Shown here piece after piece: positions 17,571 through 24,782 of a DNA stretch of 64,000 bases (position 1 is its first letter; every line of letters starts with the position of its first letter). The notes beneath the pieces were generated by a model, which was not told the DNA's origin, did not search any database, and saw only the letters and a list, made by a program, of their open reading frames with translations. A program made the position numbers and the translations under genes. The stretch is from Flagellimonas taeanensis (GTDB lineage: Bacteria > Bacteroidota > Bacteroidia > Flavobacteriales > Flavobacteriaceae): the NCBI RefSeq assembly GCF_003584105.1, contig NZ_QXFO01000009.1:155718-219717 (forward strand), given 5' to 3'.

Positions 17571-18082
17571 TCCTTTTTGGACCGGAATCCACAGGAAAGA
17601 CCACATTGGCCGAACAATTGGCACAACATTATCGCACCGAATGGGTGCCCGAATATGCCCGCGAATACCTTCAGGAAAAATGGGACAGGGAGCATAAGAC
17701 CTGTGAGCCCAAAGACCTATTGCCCATTGCTTATGGACAGATGCGCTTGGAAAACTTATTGGCAAAATCTGCCAACAAGGTCCTGATCTGTGACACCGAT
17801 CTTTTGGAGACCAAGGTCTATTCCGAAACCTACTATACCGGAACTTGCGACCCCCTTTTGGAGGAATATGCGCTCAAAAACACATATGATCTTTATTTGT
17901 TGACCTACATTGACACGCCATGGGTGGCGGATGACCTAAGGGACAAACCGGACGAGCGTGAACGAATGTTTTTGTATTTCAAGGAATCATTGGAAAAATA
18001 TGACCGAAATTTTATTACCTTAAGAGGAGATAAGGCAACTCGGCTTTCAACAGCCATAAAGTATATTGACAAACTTCTCTAA
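17525..18082 (+). CDS. NadR-like ATPase/kinase, probable ribosylnicotinamide kinase
   Basis: 185 residues from the ATG at 17525, which overlaps pnuC by 46 bases. An earlier alternative start at 17462 would put most of its extra residues inside the transporter gene. The Walker A loop GPESTGKTTL at about residues 19-28 is the NadR kinase form. It is followed by EYAREYL and the Walker B-like VLICDTDLLETKVYSE. The nicotinamide mononucleotide adenylyltransferase and helix-turn-helix domains of full-length NadR are absent. It would phosphorylate substrate brought in by the adjacent transporter, trapping it. Confidence 0.85.
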   Translation: MEETLGQEPSNLIKVVLFGPESTGKTTLAEQLAQHYRTEWVPEYAREYLQEKWDREHKTCEPKDLLPIAYGQMRLENLLAKSANKVLICDTDLLETKVYSETYYTGTCDPLLEEYALKNTYDLYLLTYIDTPWVADDLRDKPDERERMFLYFKESLEKYDRNFITLRGDKATRLSTAIKYIDKLL

Positions 18083-18085
18083 AGC

Positions 18086-19624
18086 ATGATAAAATTGAGT
18101 CCGAAAGACTTGGAACAATTGGATTCCAAAGGAATTTCAAATGAAAAAGTCATCCGTCAGATCAAAACCTTTATTGAGGGAATCCCATTTGTGCAACTCA
18201 AAAAGGCCGCAGTGGTGGGCAACGGTATCCTGAGGTTTTCCGAAAAGGAACAAAAAGAGCTTATCCAGTATTTTGAAGACCACAGGGGTACTCTGGACCT
18301 GTTGAAATTTGTTCCCGCTTCGGGCGCCGCTTCACGGATGTTCAAAGCCATGTTCAACTTTTTGGACGCCTACGATCCTTCCAAGGAAAGCCTCTCGGAG
18401 TATATTGATCGGACAGGGGACAAGGATGTGAAAGCCTTCGCCGACCAAATGGCCAAGTTTCCCTTTTATGACAAGATCATGGAGCGGATCAAGGGAAAAG
18501 CAGGCAGTAAGGATGAAGAGGTCTATCTCTTTGCCAAGGAAATGCTTGCGGAGGAAGGGCTCAACTACGGATTTTATCCCAAAGGACTTCTGCCCTTCCA
18601 CAGTTATGCATCCGGTAGCGCCACCCCTTTTGAGGAACACTTGAAGGAAGCGGCCCTATATGCGAAAACGGAGGGGAAGGCCCATCTTCATTTTACGGTT
18701 TCGGAACAACACGACGAAATGTTCAAAGAGGAAGAGGCCAAGGTAGGCCCGAAAATCTCGAAAAGCACGGATACCCAGTTTGAAATTTCATACTCCAACC
18801 AAAAACCATCAACGGATACCATTGCGGTGGATATGGAGAACAGGCCCTTCAAAAACGGGGACGGATCTATCCTGTTCAGGCCGGGGGGGCATGGTGCCCT
18901 TATCGAAAACCTGAACGACCAGGATGCGGATATCATTTTCATCAAGAACATTGACAATGTGGTGATCGATAAGAACTTGGAGGAAGTGGCCAACAGTAAA
19001 AAAATGTTGGCGGGCGCACTCAAAAAGGTTCAGGACAAGGCATTTGCCTATGCGAAACTTCTGGACAAGGAAAATATTTCCGTGGAAAAAGCGGACGAAA
19101 TAAAGACGTTTCTAGAGAAGAGCCTCAATGTACGCATGCCCAACGATTATGATGAACTGGACATAAGCGAACAACAAACTGTGCTGAAAAATAGCATAAA
19201 CAGGCCCATCCGCATATGTGGCATGGTCAAGAACGAAGGTGAGCCAGGTGGAGGGCCATTTTGGGTCCAAGACTCCCAAGGGAACATTTCGCTTCAGATC
19301 ATAGAATCCGCCCAAATAGATTTGGACAATCCAGAACAGGCAAACATCCTTAACAATTCGACCCATTTCAATCCTGTGGATTTGGTGTGCGGAGTGCGAA
19401 ATTATAAAGGGGAAAAATATGATCTCTTGAATTTTGTGGATGAGAAGCAAGGCTTCATCACTGGCAAAACCATGGAGGGAAAAGAACTCAAGGCCTTGGA
19501 ACTGCCTGGGCTTTGGAATGGTGGCATGGCATTTTGGAACACCATCTTCGTGGAGGTACCGTTGGTGACCTTTAACCCAGTAAAGACCGTGAACGATCTT
19601 TTAAAGCCTACACACCAGGCCTAA
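18086..19624 (+). CDS. DUF4301 family protein
   Basis: 512 residues, no signal peptide. Recognisable segments include FVPASGAASRMFKAMFNFLD near residue 80, GLLPFHSYASGSATPFEEHL in the middle and FRPGGHGALIENLND, a pattern that resembles nucleotidyltransferase-like sugar-phosphate enzymes and marks the Bacteroidota DUF4301 family. Function is not established to my knowledge. It follows the NadR-like gene after 3 bases, so it belongs to the same transcript. The pairing may be positional rather than functional. Confidence 0.85.
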   Translation: MIKLSPKDLEQLDSKGISNEKVIRQIKTFIEGIPFVQLKKAAVVGNGILRFSEKEQKELIQYFEDHRGTLDLLKFVPASGAASRMFKAMFNFLDAYDPSKESLSEYIDRTGDKDVKAFADQMAKFPFYDKIMERIKGKAGSKDEEVYLFAKEMLAEEGLNYGFYPKGLLPFHSYASGSATPFEEHLKEAALYAKTEGKAHLHFTVSEQHDEMFKEEEAKVGPKISKSTDTQFEISYSNQKPSTDTIAVDMENRPFKNGDGSILFRPGGHGALIENLNDQDADIIFIKNIDNVVIDKNLEEVANSKKMLAGALKKVQDKAFAYAKLLDKENISVEKADEIKTFLEKSLNVRMPNDYDELDISEQQTVLKNSINRPIRICGMVKNEGEPGGGPFWVQDSQGNISLQIIESAQIDLDNPEQANILNNSTHFNPVDLVCGVRNYKGEKYDLLNFVDEKQGFITGKTMEGKELKALELPGLWNGGMAFWNTIFVEVPLVTFNPVKTVNDLLKPTHQA

Positions 19625-19648
19625 ACAACACAAGAACAGAACAGTATG

Positions 19649-19680
19649 TCCGCCATCAATTTTGATGGCGGATTTTTTTT
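19649..19680 (+). terminator. terminator of the pnuC-DUF4301 operon
   Basis: Stem TCCGCCATCAA/TTGATGGCGGA followed by eight T, 25 bases after the DUF4301 stop. Confidence 0.92.
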
Positions 19681-19793
19681 GGCCATTCGTGTGACTTGGA
19701 TTCATAAAAGGTGTCATAGAAATGTACAACCTATTGGGATGTTGATTTACGTCTCAAGGCAAAGTATTCGCAGTCCTTTTGGATTGTTAGGAT

Positions 19794-19845
19794 TTAGGTT
19801 GGTTGATTTGGTTAGAGAGCCGTACATCCAGTACGGCTTTCTTTT
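19794..19845 (+). terminator. tagged hairpin: 26-nt conserved leader plus terminator
   Basis: TTAGGTTGGTTGATTTGGTTAGAGAG (19794-19819, read as TTAGGTTGGTTG + ATTTGGTTAGAGAG) runs into the stem AGCCGTAC/GTACGGCT and the tail TTTCTTTT. The leader matches 20617-20642 at 23 of 26 positions, but the stem there is different. Confidence 0.75.
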
Positions 19846-19883
19846 AACCTTGGTATGGAAACTGCAAATGTGAATGAAAAAAG

Positions 19884-20009
19884 ATGTTTTTAAAAATAGT
19901 ACTGTTACTCAATATGGTCTCCCTTGGGATTGCCATGTACATTTTATACTCTTATGTGAAGGGCCGAAAAAAGAAAAATGAAAAAAAGAATCAGGATGAT
20001 GCTATATAA
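19884..20009 (+). CDS. small single-span membrane protein (41 residues)
   Basis: An ATG-to-TAA frame of 41 residues: MFLKIVLLLNMVSLGIAMYI forms the membrane span, followed by LYSYVKGRKKKNEKKNQDDA, a strongly basic then mixed-charge tail. This is the layout of many real small membrane proteins, with the tail expected in the cytoplasm. It lies between two hairpins, the second of which (20086-20111) would end its transcript. An overlapping 35-residue frame starting at 19874 has no such character. There is no homolog I recognise. Expression is unproven. Confidence 0.45.
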   Translation: MFLKIVLLLNMVSLGIAMYILYSYVKGRKKKNEKKNQDDAI

Positions 20010-20085
20010 ACACTATCCATGTATTGTCCATTGCTGCCAATCTGATTCATAGTCTTTTTCCTTGGGATTATGATTTTGGCGTAAG

Positions 20086-20111
20086 GAAAGGCTGCTTCGG
20101 CAGCCTTTCTT
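20086..20111 (+). terminator. UUCG-loop terminator
   Basis: Stem GAAAGGCTGC/GCAGCCTTTC with a TTCG tetraloop. Only a short T-rich tail follows (TTGTGT). It would end the transcript of the small membrane protein gene. Confidence 0.75.
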
Positions 20112-20159
20112 GTGTAAAAACTATACATCTTGACCCGCACTCTACACAGTTTTACACAA
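20110..20159. promoter_or_regulatory. inverted repeat, candidate activator-binding sites upstream of the PepSY-like gene
   Basis: TTGTGTAAAAACT (20110-20122) and AGTTTTACACAA (20148-20159) are inverted copies differing by one T. They lie 75-125 bases upstream of a sigma-54-like promoter, the distance at which enhancer-binding proteins usually bind. Confidence 0.5.
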
Positions 20160-20234
20160 CACTCGAAAAACGGCACAATTTATAAACACCTCACAAACAG
20201 TAAGATGAGGTAAATTTGGGACGCCTTTCAGGAT

Positions 20235-20250
20235 TGGCACCAGTTTTTCA
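20235..20250 (+). promoter_or_regulatory. sigma-54-like promoter of the PepSY-like gene
   Basis: TGGCAC (20235-20240) followed at sigma-54 spacing by TTTCA (20246-20250). Consensus is TGGCAC-N5-TTGCA, so the -24 half is perfect and the -12 half has T in place of G. The predicted start lies about 30 bases before the ATG. A sigma-54 activator is encoded immediately downstream. Confidence 0.55.
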
Positions 20251-20292
20251 TATAGATAAGCGAGTTTAATTCATAACATAAAATCATATACC

Positions 20293-20595
20293 ATGAAAAA
20301 ATTAATTTTTGCAACCGCACTATCATTTGTAGGACTTACGGCTATGGCCAATGTTGAATCCCCAGAATTGAAAATGGACGACACAGCCGTTGTTGTAGCG
20401 CAAGATTTTGAAGAAATCAGTGTTTCTGATGTACCAGAAGCAGTAACAGCAGCCGTGGCAAAAGATTACCCCACTGCCAAGGTTGCCAAGGCATATAAAA
20501 ACGATCAGGACCAGTACAAGTTGGATCTTATCCTTGAAGATGGTACCACAGGATCTGTATATGCCGATGCTGAAGGGAACTGGATTGAGATGTAG
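20293..20595 (+). CDS. secreted PepSY-like protein
   Basis: 100 residues: a signal peptide (MKKLIFATALSFVGLTAMA), an acidic linker, then one PepSY-like unit (VPEAVTAAVAKDYPTAKVAK, then a strand pair QYKLDLILEDG and SVYADAEGNWIEM). It is predicted to be periplasmic or surface exposed. PepSY-like proteins bind and sometimes inhibit partner proteins, and they are often induced by envelope two-component systems. It is followed by its own terminator and then by an NtrC-type response regulator. The upstream region carries a sigma-54-like promoter, so this gene is a candidate target of that regulator. Confidence 0.85.
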   Translation: MKKLIFATALSFVGLTAMANVESPELKMDDTAVVVAQDFEEISVSDVPEAVTAAVAKDYPTAKVAKAYKNDQDQYKLDLILEDGTTGSVYADAEGNWIEM

Positions 20596-20616
20596 ATCAT
20601 AGTTTTCGAAACCACG

Positions 20617-20671
20617 TTAGGTTAGTTGGTTTGGTTAGTGAGGGGCCGCGAGAGCGGTCCCTTTCTTTTTT
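20617..20671 (+). terminator. tagged terminator after the PepSY-like gene
   Basis: The 26-nt leader at 20617-20642 (23 of 26 identical to 19794-19819) leads into the stem GGGGCCGC/GCGGTCCC with a GAGA loop (one G-U pair) and the tail TTTCTTTTTT. Confidence 0.85.
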
Positions 20672-20737
20672 GTGATAAATTTATAGTTCGCCCGGCATGT
20701 GATCAAGTGACGGTATCGTATATTAGTTGACTGAGAT

Positions 20738-22078
20738 ATGCCCAAAATCTTGATCATTGAAGACGACACTGCTTTTTGTCAAATGCTGCAAAAGTTTTTG
20801 ACCAAACATGGTTTTGCCGTTTCCACAAGCTACTCCATCAAGGAAGCGGAAGAACAGTTAAGCACTTCCATTTTTGATATCATCTTGTCGGACGTACGGC
20901 TTCCAAAAGGGAACGGGGTCACCTTGCTCCCACAGGTCAAAAGGGAATCGCCCACTACCCAAGTCATTTTGATGACAGGTTATGCTGAAGTGAAGACCGC
21001 GGTCAATGCCATGAAAAAGGGAGCTTTCGATTATATCTCGAAACCCTTTACTCCCGAGGAAATCTTGACGGTGATCAACAACGCCCTCAATGTGGCCCAT
21101 ACCAAGGAAGAAACTCCTAAGAAACCGTCGCCCAGCCCCAAAAAGCTAGAGCAAGCTAGTTTTTTGGTCGGGGAAAGTGAACGGTCAAAAAAACTCCAGC
21201 AATACATAAATCTGGTTGCGCCCACCAATATGTCGGTCTTATTGACGGGGGAAAGCGGTACGGGCAAGGAGGTCACTGCAAATGCCATCCATCATGCCAG
21301 TAAAAGAAAAGGGCAAAGTTTTGTGGCTGTGGACTGCGGCGCCATTCCAAAGGAAATCGCCACCAGTGAGTTTTTCGGCCACGTCAAGGGGAGTTTCACA
21401 GGGGCGATAGAGGACAAGAAAGGGCATTTTGAAGCGGCCAATGGCGGCACCCTATTTTTGGATGAGGTGGGCAATCTTTCCTACGAACACCAAGTACAGT
21501 TGCTCAGGGCCATTCAGGAACGCAAGATAAAACGGGTAGGGAGCACCAAAGAGATACAACTGGACCTTCGGATCATTGCCGCTACCAACGAAAACCTGCA
21601 GGAGGCCGTTGAAGAAGGCAGTTTCAGGGAAGACCTTTACCATCGGCTGAACGAATTTTCCATTGAGGTTCCCTCATTGCGAGAAAGAAGGGAAGACATT
21701 CTTTTGTTCGCCAACTATTTTTTGGATAGGGCCAATGCCGAATTGGAGAAAGAGGTGTTGGAATTTTCAGCCGAGGCCAAACAGATATTGATGGACTATC
21801 CATGGCCGGGAAACCTCAGGGAGATGAAGAACATGATCAAGCGGGCCGTGCTCTTTACGGAAGGCAATACTGTTCTGCCCAGTTCTCTTTCAGAAGAGGT
21901 CGTCAATGGGACCAAAGGCAATAATACTCCCGTCTTTTCCAAGTCCGAATATGAAAAGGAAAGGATCTTGGATGCTCTCAAACAGACCAATTTCAACAAG
22001 AGCAAGGCGGCCAAATTACTCCAGATAACCCGTAAGACCCTTTACAACAAGATCAATCAATATCAACTGGAAGTCTGA
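20738..22078 (+). CDS. NtrC-type sigma-54-dependent response regulator
   Basis: 446 residues. An N-terminal receiver domain (phosphoacceptor D52 in ILSDVRLPKGNG, acidic pocket E8-D9-D10), an AAA+ domain with Walker A GESGTGKE near residue 172 and the sigma-54 contact loop GSFTGA near 220, and a C-terminal Fis-type helix-turn-helix (NKSKAAKLLQITRKTLYNKI). It activates sigma-54 promoters from a distance when phosphorylated. The convergent hybrid kinase downstream, which overlaps its 3' end by 26 bases, carries an Hpt domain and is the likely phosphate donor. The PepSY-like gene just upstream is a candidate target. Confidence 0.95.
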   Translation: MPKILIIEDDTAFCQMLQKFLTKHGFAVSTSYSIKEAEEQLSTSIFDIILSDVRLPKGNGVTLLPQVKRESPTTQVILMTGYAEVKTAVNAMKKGAFDYISKPFTPEEILTVINNALNVAHTKEETPKKPSPSPKKLEQASFLVGESERSKKLQQYINLVAPTNMSVLLTGESGTGKEVTANAIHHASKRKGQSFVAVDCGAIPKEIATSEFFGHVKGSFTGAIEDKKGHFEAANGGTLFLDEVGNLSYEHQVQLLRAIQERKIKRVGSTKEIQLDLRIIAATNENLQEAVEEGSFREDLYHRLNEFSIEVPSLRERREDILLFANYFLDRANAELEKEVLEFSAEAKQILMDYPWPGNLREMKNMIKRAVLFTEGNTVLPSSLSEEVVNGTKGNNTPVFSKSEYEKERILDALKQTNFNKSKAAKLLQITRKTLYNKINQYQLEV

Positions 22079-24509
22079 CCAGATAATCTTTGATGGCAAC
22101 ATTCAGGTGGTGGACCACTTTTTGAAGCTGTGTCAATGTCCCGAATACTTTTTTCGCCTTGGCATCATCAGAAAGATGTTCCAGTTCCTCCAACAAGGGG
22201 ATGGCCTTGTGTACCTCCAATTGCCTGAACATGGGCAGCATTTTGTGTGAAATGGCTCTTATTTCCGAAAAATTGGTGCTCCCAATGTGTGAAAAGAGCA
22301 GTCCCAAATTTTTTTCCGTGTTTTCCAAAAAGACTTCCAGTACTTCCAGAACGGCCTGTGGGCTATCTAGGAACGGGGCAATGTTCCCGACACTGAAATG
22401 TGCCGATTGTGAATCAGGAACAGAAGTGGTCGCTGTGTTTCTCCCATTGATCGAATGACCCATCATGCCCAAAATGTTAAGGAATGAGGTATTGGAAAAT
22501 GGTTTTTGCAGTACATCGGTGAACCCCGCCACCGTATAGGCCGATTTGTCCGATATTTTTTGCCCCGTCATTGCTATTACTGGATTTTCATAGCCCATGT
22601 CCCGAAGTCTTTTCAGAACGGCAAACCCATCGATCCCGGGCATCTGTATATCGGTCAGTACAACATCACATGAAATGTTCCCCTGTTTTTCAATTTCCTC
22701 GAAATTGGTGTAGGTCTTTATAGGGATAGCATTGACTTGGCAGATGTCTTCCAAGAGCTTGAGCATGTTGGCATCATCATCGATTGCACAGAGAGTCAAG
22801 GGGCCATCAAGTTTTTTTTCTTGTGGAGGGTCTTCCGCAATGGGCATTTCACCAAACGCCACAGGAATCCGAACCGTAAATGTACTTCCTTCATTCTCAT
22901 GGCTTTCCAAATATATCGTTCCGTTGAGAAGTTCGGTCAGTTTTTTCGAAATGGTCAGTCCCAGACCATACCCCCCATATTTTTTCTCGGTCGAATCACT
23001 GGCTTGGGCAAACTCTTGGAATATCAACTCTTGTTGTTCAGTTTTTATACCGATTCCCGTATCCTTTACCCTGATCCTGACCCATTGTTCATTCCCTTTT
23101 TCTTCCAAGAGGGCGCTTATTTTCACATAGCCCTTTTGGGTGAATTTAAAGGCATTCCCCACAAGGTTGGTCAATATCTGCCGTATGCGGAATGGGTCGC
23201 TCACAATAGGTTTTTCCAGGTTTTCGTCGATTTCCAATTGGAGTTCCACCTCCTTTTTGGAATTTACGTCCTTGAAGTGCAACGAGGTTTCCTGGATAAG
23301 GTTGGAGAGGATAAAGGGCATCTGTTCGAGGTTCATTCTCCCCGCTTCCAATTTTGAATAATCCAAAAGGTCGTTCACCAAGTTTTCCACATAGCCCGAT
23401 GCGGACCTGACATTTTTCAGATAGTTCAGTTGCTTGCCGTTTAATCCGCTGTGTTCCATCAATTCGGAATATCCGCTGATGGTGTTCAAGGGTGTCCTCA
23501 GGTCGTGGCTCACCGTAGTGATCAGTTGCTCCCTACTCTTCAATAGAAATTCAGAGTATTTTTTCTCTTCTTCCAGTTGTTCCCTATAGCGTTGGACTTT
23601 CCAAAAGTCTCTGGAAATCAATAAGGTGAAGAAAACAACGATCAATAGTCCCAATAAAATGGCACCACCGGCCAATCGGGTGGTCCTTTCCAATGCCTGT
23701 TGTTGGTTGAGGCTGTCCAAATAGGCATTTTGGGCCATTTCTTTTTCAAAGCCAGCGATAATGTTCCGTATTTTTTGGGAAAGCTCAATGTCGGTCCTAT
23801 AGATCTGCAGCTCTTTTTGGATCATGGAACGTTCAATGGCCGCGGTTTCCATTTTGGCCTTGTTCAATATGGATTTGGACAAATGGAGAATGGAATCGAT
23901 GTTGTTCGCATCAACATCCCCATTGGAACTGGGAATGTTTTTGTTGAGAAGGGCCACATATTCCCGAATGGAATTTTGTGTGGATGCGGGCAACTGTTTA
24001 AAGTTGGGCGCAAAGGTCTCTGGGGTGATGCGTCCCATGCCCACTTCCATTTTATGGAAAGCATCCAGCACGGAATCGTAAGAGGTCCTGTTTTCGTTCT
24101 TCACCCTAAGTTTGCGCAGCTCGGCACTGTTGAAGACCTTTTGTTTGAGTAGTTCCTGCACACTGTCCAATTGTGAAATAGGGGCATTGGGGTCATTGTT
24201 GGCAAGTGGCTTAAGAGAATCTATGATGGTATTGATGGAATCCACCTTTTGTGCATAGGCCTGGAGGTCGTCCGGTTTTTTGGTCTGAAGTGCCAACTTG
24301 GATAAGTTTTCCGCTTCGTACAGATCAGTGAGCAGCCTATTGGTCTTCAATAACTTGACGTTGTCTTCCTCCTTGCTCTTGGCGGAAATATAAGTCTTGA
24401 ACTCACTGTAGATAAAAAAGGAAGCAAGCACGGCTAATACGCCAAGAGCCACGTAACTGGAAATGATCTTGAACGTAAACCTTTTTTTGGATTTAGGATG
24501 CATACCCAT
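22053..24509 (-). CDS. hybrid sensor histidine kinase with receiver and Hpt domains
   Basis: 818 residues (an alternative ATG lies two codons in). TM helices at about 15-37 and 280-300 bracket a helical, Ser/Leu-rich sensing region with coiled-coil character. The cytoplasmic part holds HisKA (SHDLRTPLNTISGYSEL, His near 334), HATPase (NLVGNAFKFT, then DTGIGI and GGYGLGLTIS), a receiver domain (VVLTDIQMPGIDG, Asp near 618) and a C-terminal Hpt-like domain (RAISHKMLPMFRQLE, His near 754). This is a full His-Asp-His relay, which needs a separate Asp acceptor. The convergent NtrC-type regulator fits that role. The sensing signal is unknown. Confidence 0.93.
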   Translation of the reverse strand: MGMHPKSKKRFTFKIISSYVALGVLAVLASFFIYSEFKTYISAKSKEEDNVKLLKTNRLLTDLYEAENLSKLALQTKKPDDLQAYAQKVDSINTIIDSLKPLANNDPNAPISQLDSVQELLKQKVFNSAELRKLRVKNENRTSYDSVLDAFHKMEVGMGRITPETFAPNFKQLPASTQNSIREYVALLNKNIPSSNGDVDANNIDSILHLSKSILNKAKMETAAIERSMIQKELQIYRTDIELSQKIRNIIAGFEKEMAQNAYLDSLNQQQALERTTRLAGGAILLGLLIVVFFTLLISRDFWKVQRYREQLEEEKKYSEFLLKSREQLITTVSHDLRTPLNTISGYSELMEHSGLNGKQLNYLKNVRSASGYVENLVNDLLDYSKLEAGRMNLEQMPFILSNLIQETSLHFKDVNSKKEVELQLEIDENLEKPIVSDPFRIRQILTNLVGNAFKFTQKGYVKISALLEEKGNEQWVRIRVKDTGIGIKTEQQELIFQEFAQASDSTEKKYGGYGLGLTISKKLTELLNGTIYLESHENEGSTFTVRIPVAFGEMPIAEDPPQEKKLDGPLTLCAIDDDANMLKLLEDICQVNAIPIKTYTNFEEIEKQGNISCDVVLTDIQMPGIDGFAVLKRLRDMGYENPVIAMTGQKISDKSAYTVAGFTDVLQKPFSNTSFLNILGMMGHSINGRNTATTSVPDSQSAHFSVGNIAPFLDSPQAVLEVLEVFLENTEKNLGLLFSHIGSTNFSEIRAISHKMLPMFRQLEVHKAIPLLEELEHLSDDAKAKKVFGTLTQLQKVVHHLNVAIKDYLVRLPVDID

Positions 24510-24594
24510 ATATACGCTGGCACATCAGGGCCTCGGTTGTTAGTAAAAGTTAAATTTTCCCGATTTATTTTTATGAAAAGTGGACTCGGCACAC

Positions 24595-24602
24595 TACATT
24601 TG
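24595..24602 (+). promoter_or_regulatory. -7 box of the TPP-riboswitch transcript
   Basis: TACATTTG matches TAnnTTTG. The expected start is near 24608, exactly where the TPP aptamer begins. No good -33 element seen. Confidence 0.6.
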
Positions 24603-24607
24603 CCCCA

Positions 24608-24690
24608 TCTCAAAGGGGTGCTTTTTTCACGAAAGGCTGAGATTATACCCAATGAACCTGGGCGGGTAATGCCGCCAAGGGATTGCGCAA
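24608..24690 (+). ncRNA. TPP riboswitch (THI element)
   Basis: The conserved aptamer core is present in order: GGGGTGC (24615-24621), GGCTGAGATTATACCC (24635-24650), AATGAACCTGGGCGGGTAAT and GCCGCCAAGGGA (24651-24682). These correspond to the pyrimidine- and pyrophosphate-binding arms of the thiamine pyrophosphate riboswitch. A small GC hairpin (TGCGC/GCGCA, about 24684-24696) follows and may belong to the expression platform. It precedes a TonB-dependent receptor by about 95 bases, so the receptor should be shut off when thiamine pyrophosphate is plentiful. Confidence 0.93.
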
Positions 24691-24782
24691 GGCGCATCTT
24701 GGAATTTCTATGTTTCTTTTGAAACAAAAATCAATTTATCAACAAGAATAATGACCCCTTTTATTCGTAACATTTTTTACGA

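Larger units (their letters stand above)
19625..20292. other. 668-bp gap: three hairpins, one small gene, promoter region
   Basis: The gap holds a terminator (19649-19680), a 26-nt tag with a second hairpin (19794-19845), a 41-residue reading frame (19884-20009), a third hairpin (20086-20111), an inverted repeat (20110-20159) and a sigma-54-like promoter (20235-20250). I see nothing convincing in 19681-19793. Confidence 0.7.

Noticed and set aside
19646..19873. Plus-strand frame of 75 codons after DUF4301
   Set aside because: It covers two terminator hairpins and the 26-nt tag; the protein has no features. More likely non-coding.
20184..20208. Short inverted repeat CCTCA/TGAGG upstream of the PepSY-like gene
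   Set aside because: Only five bases per arm; expected often by chance. The longer inverted repeat at 20110-20159 is the better candidate.
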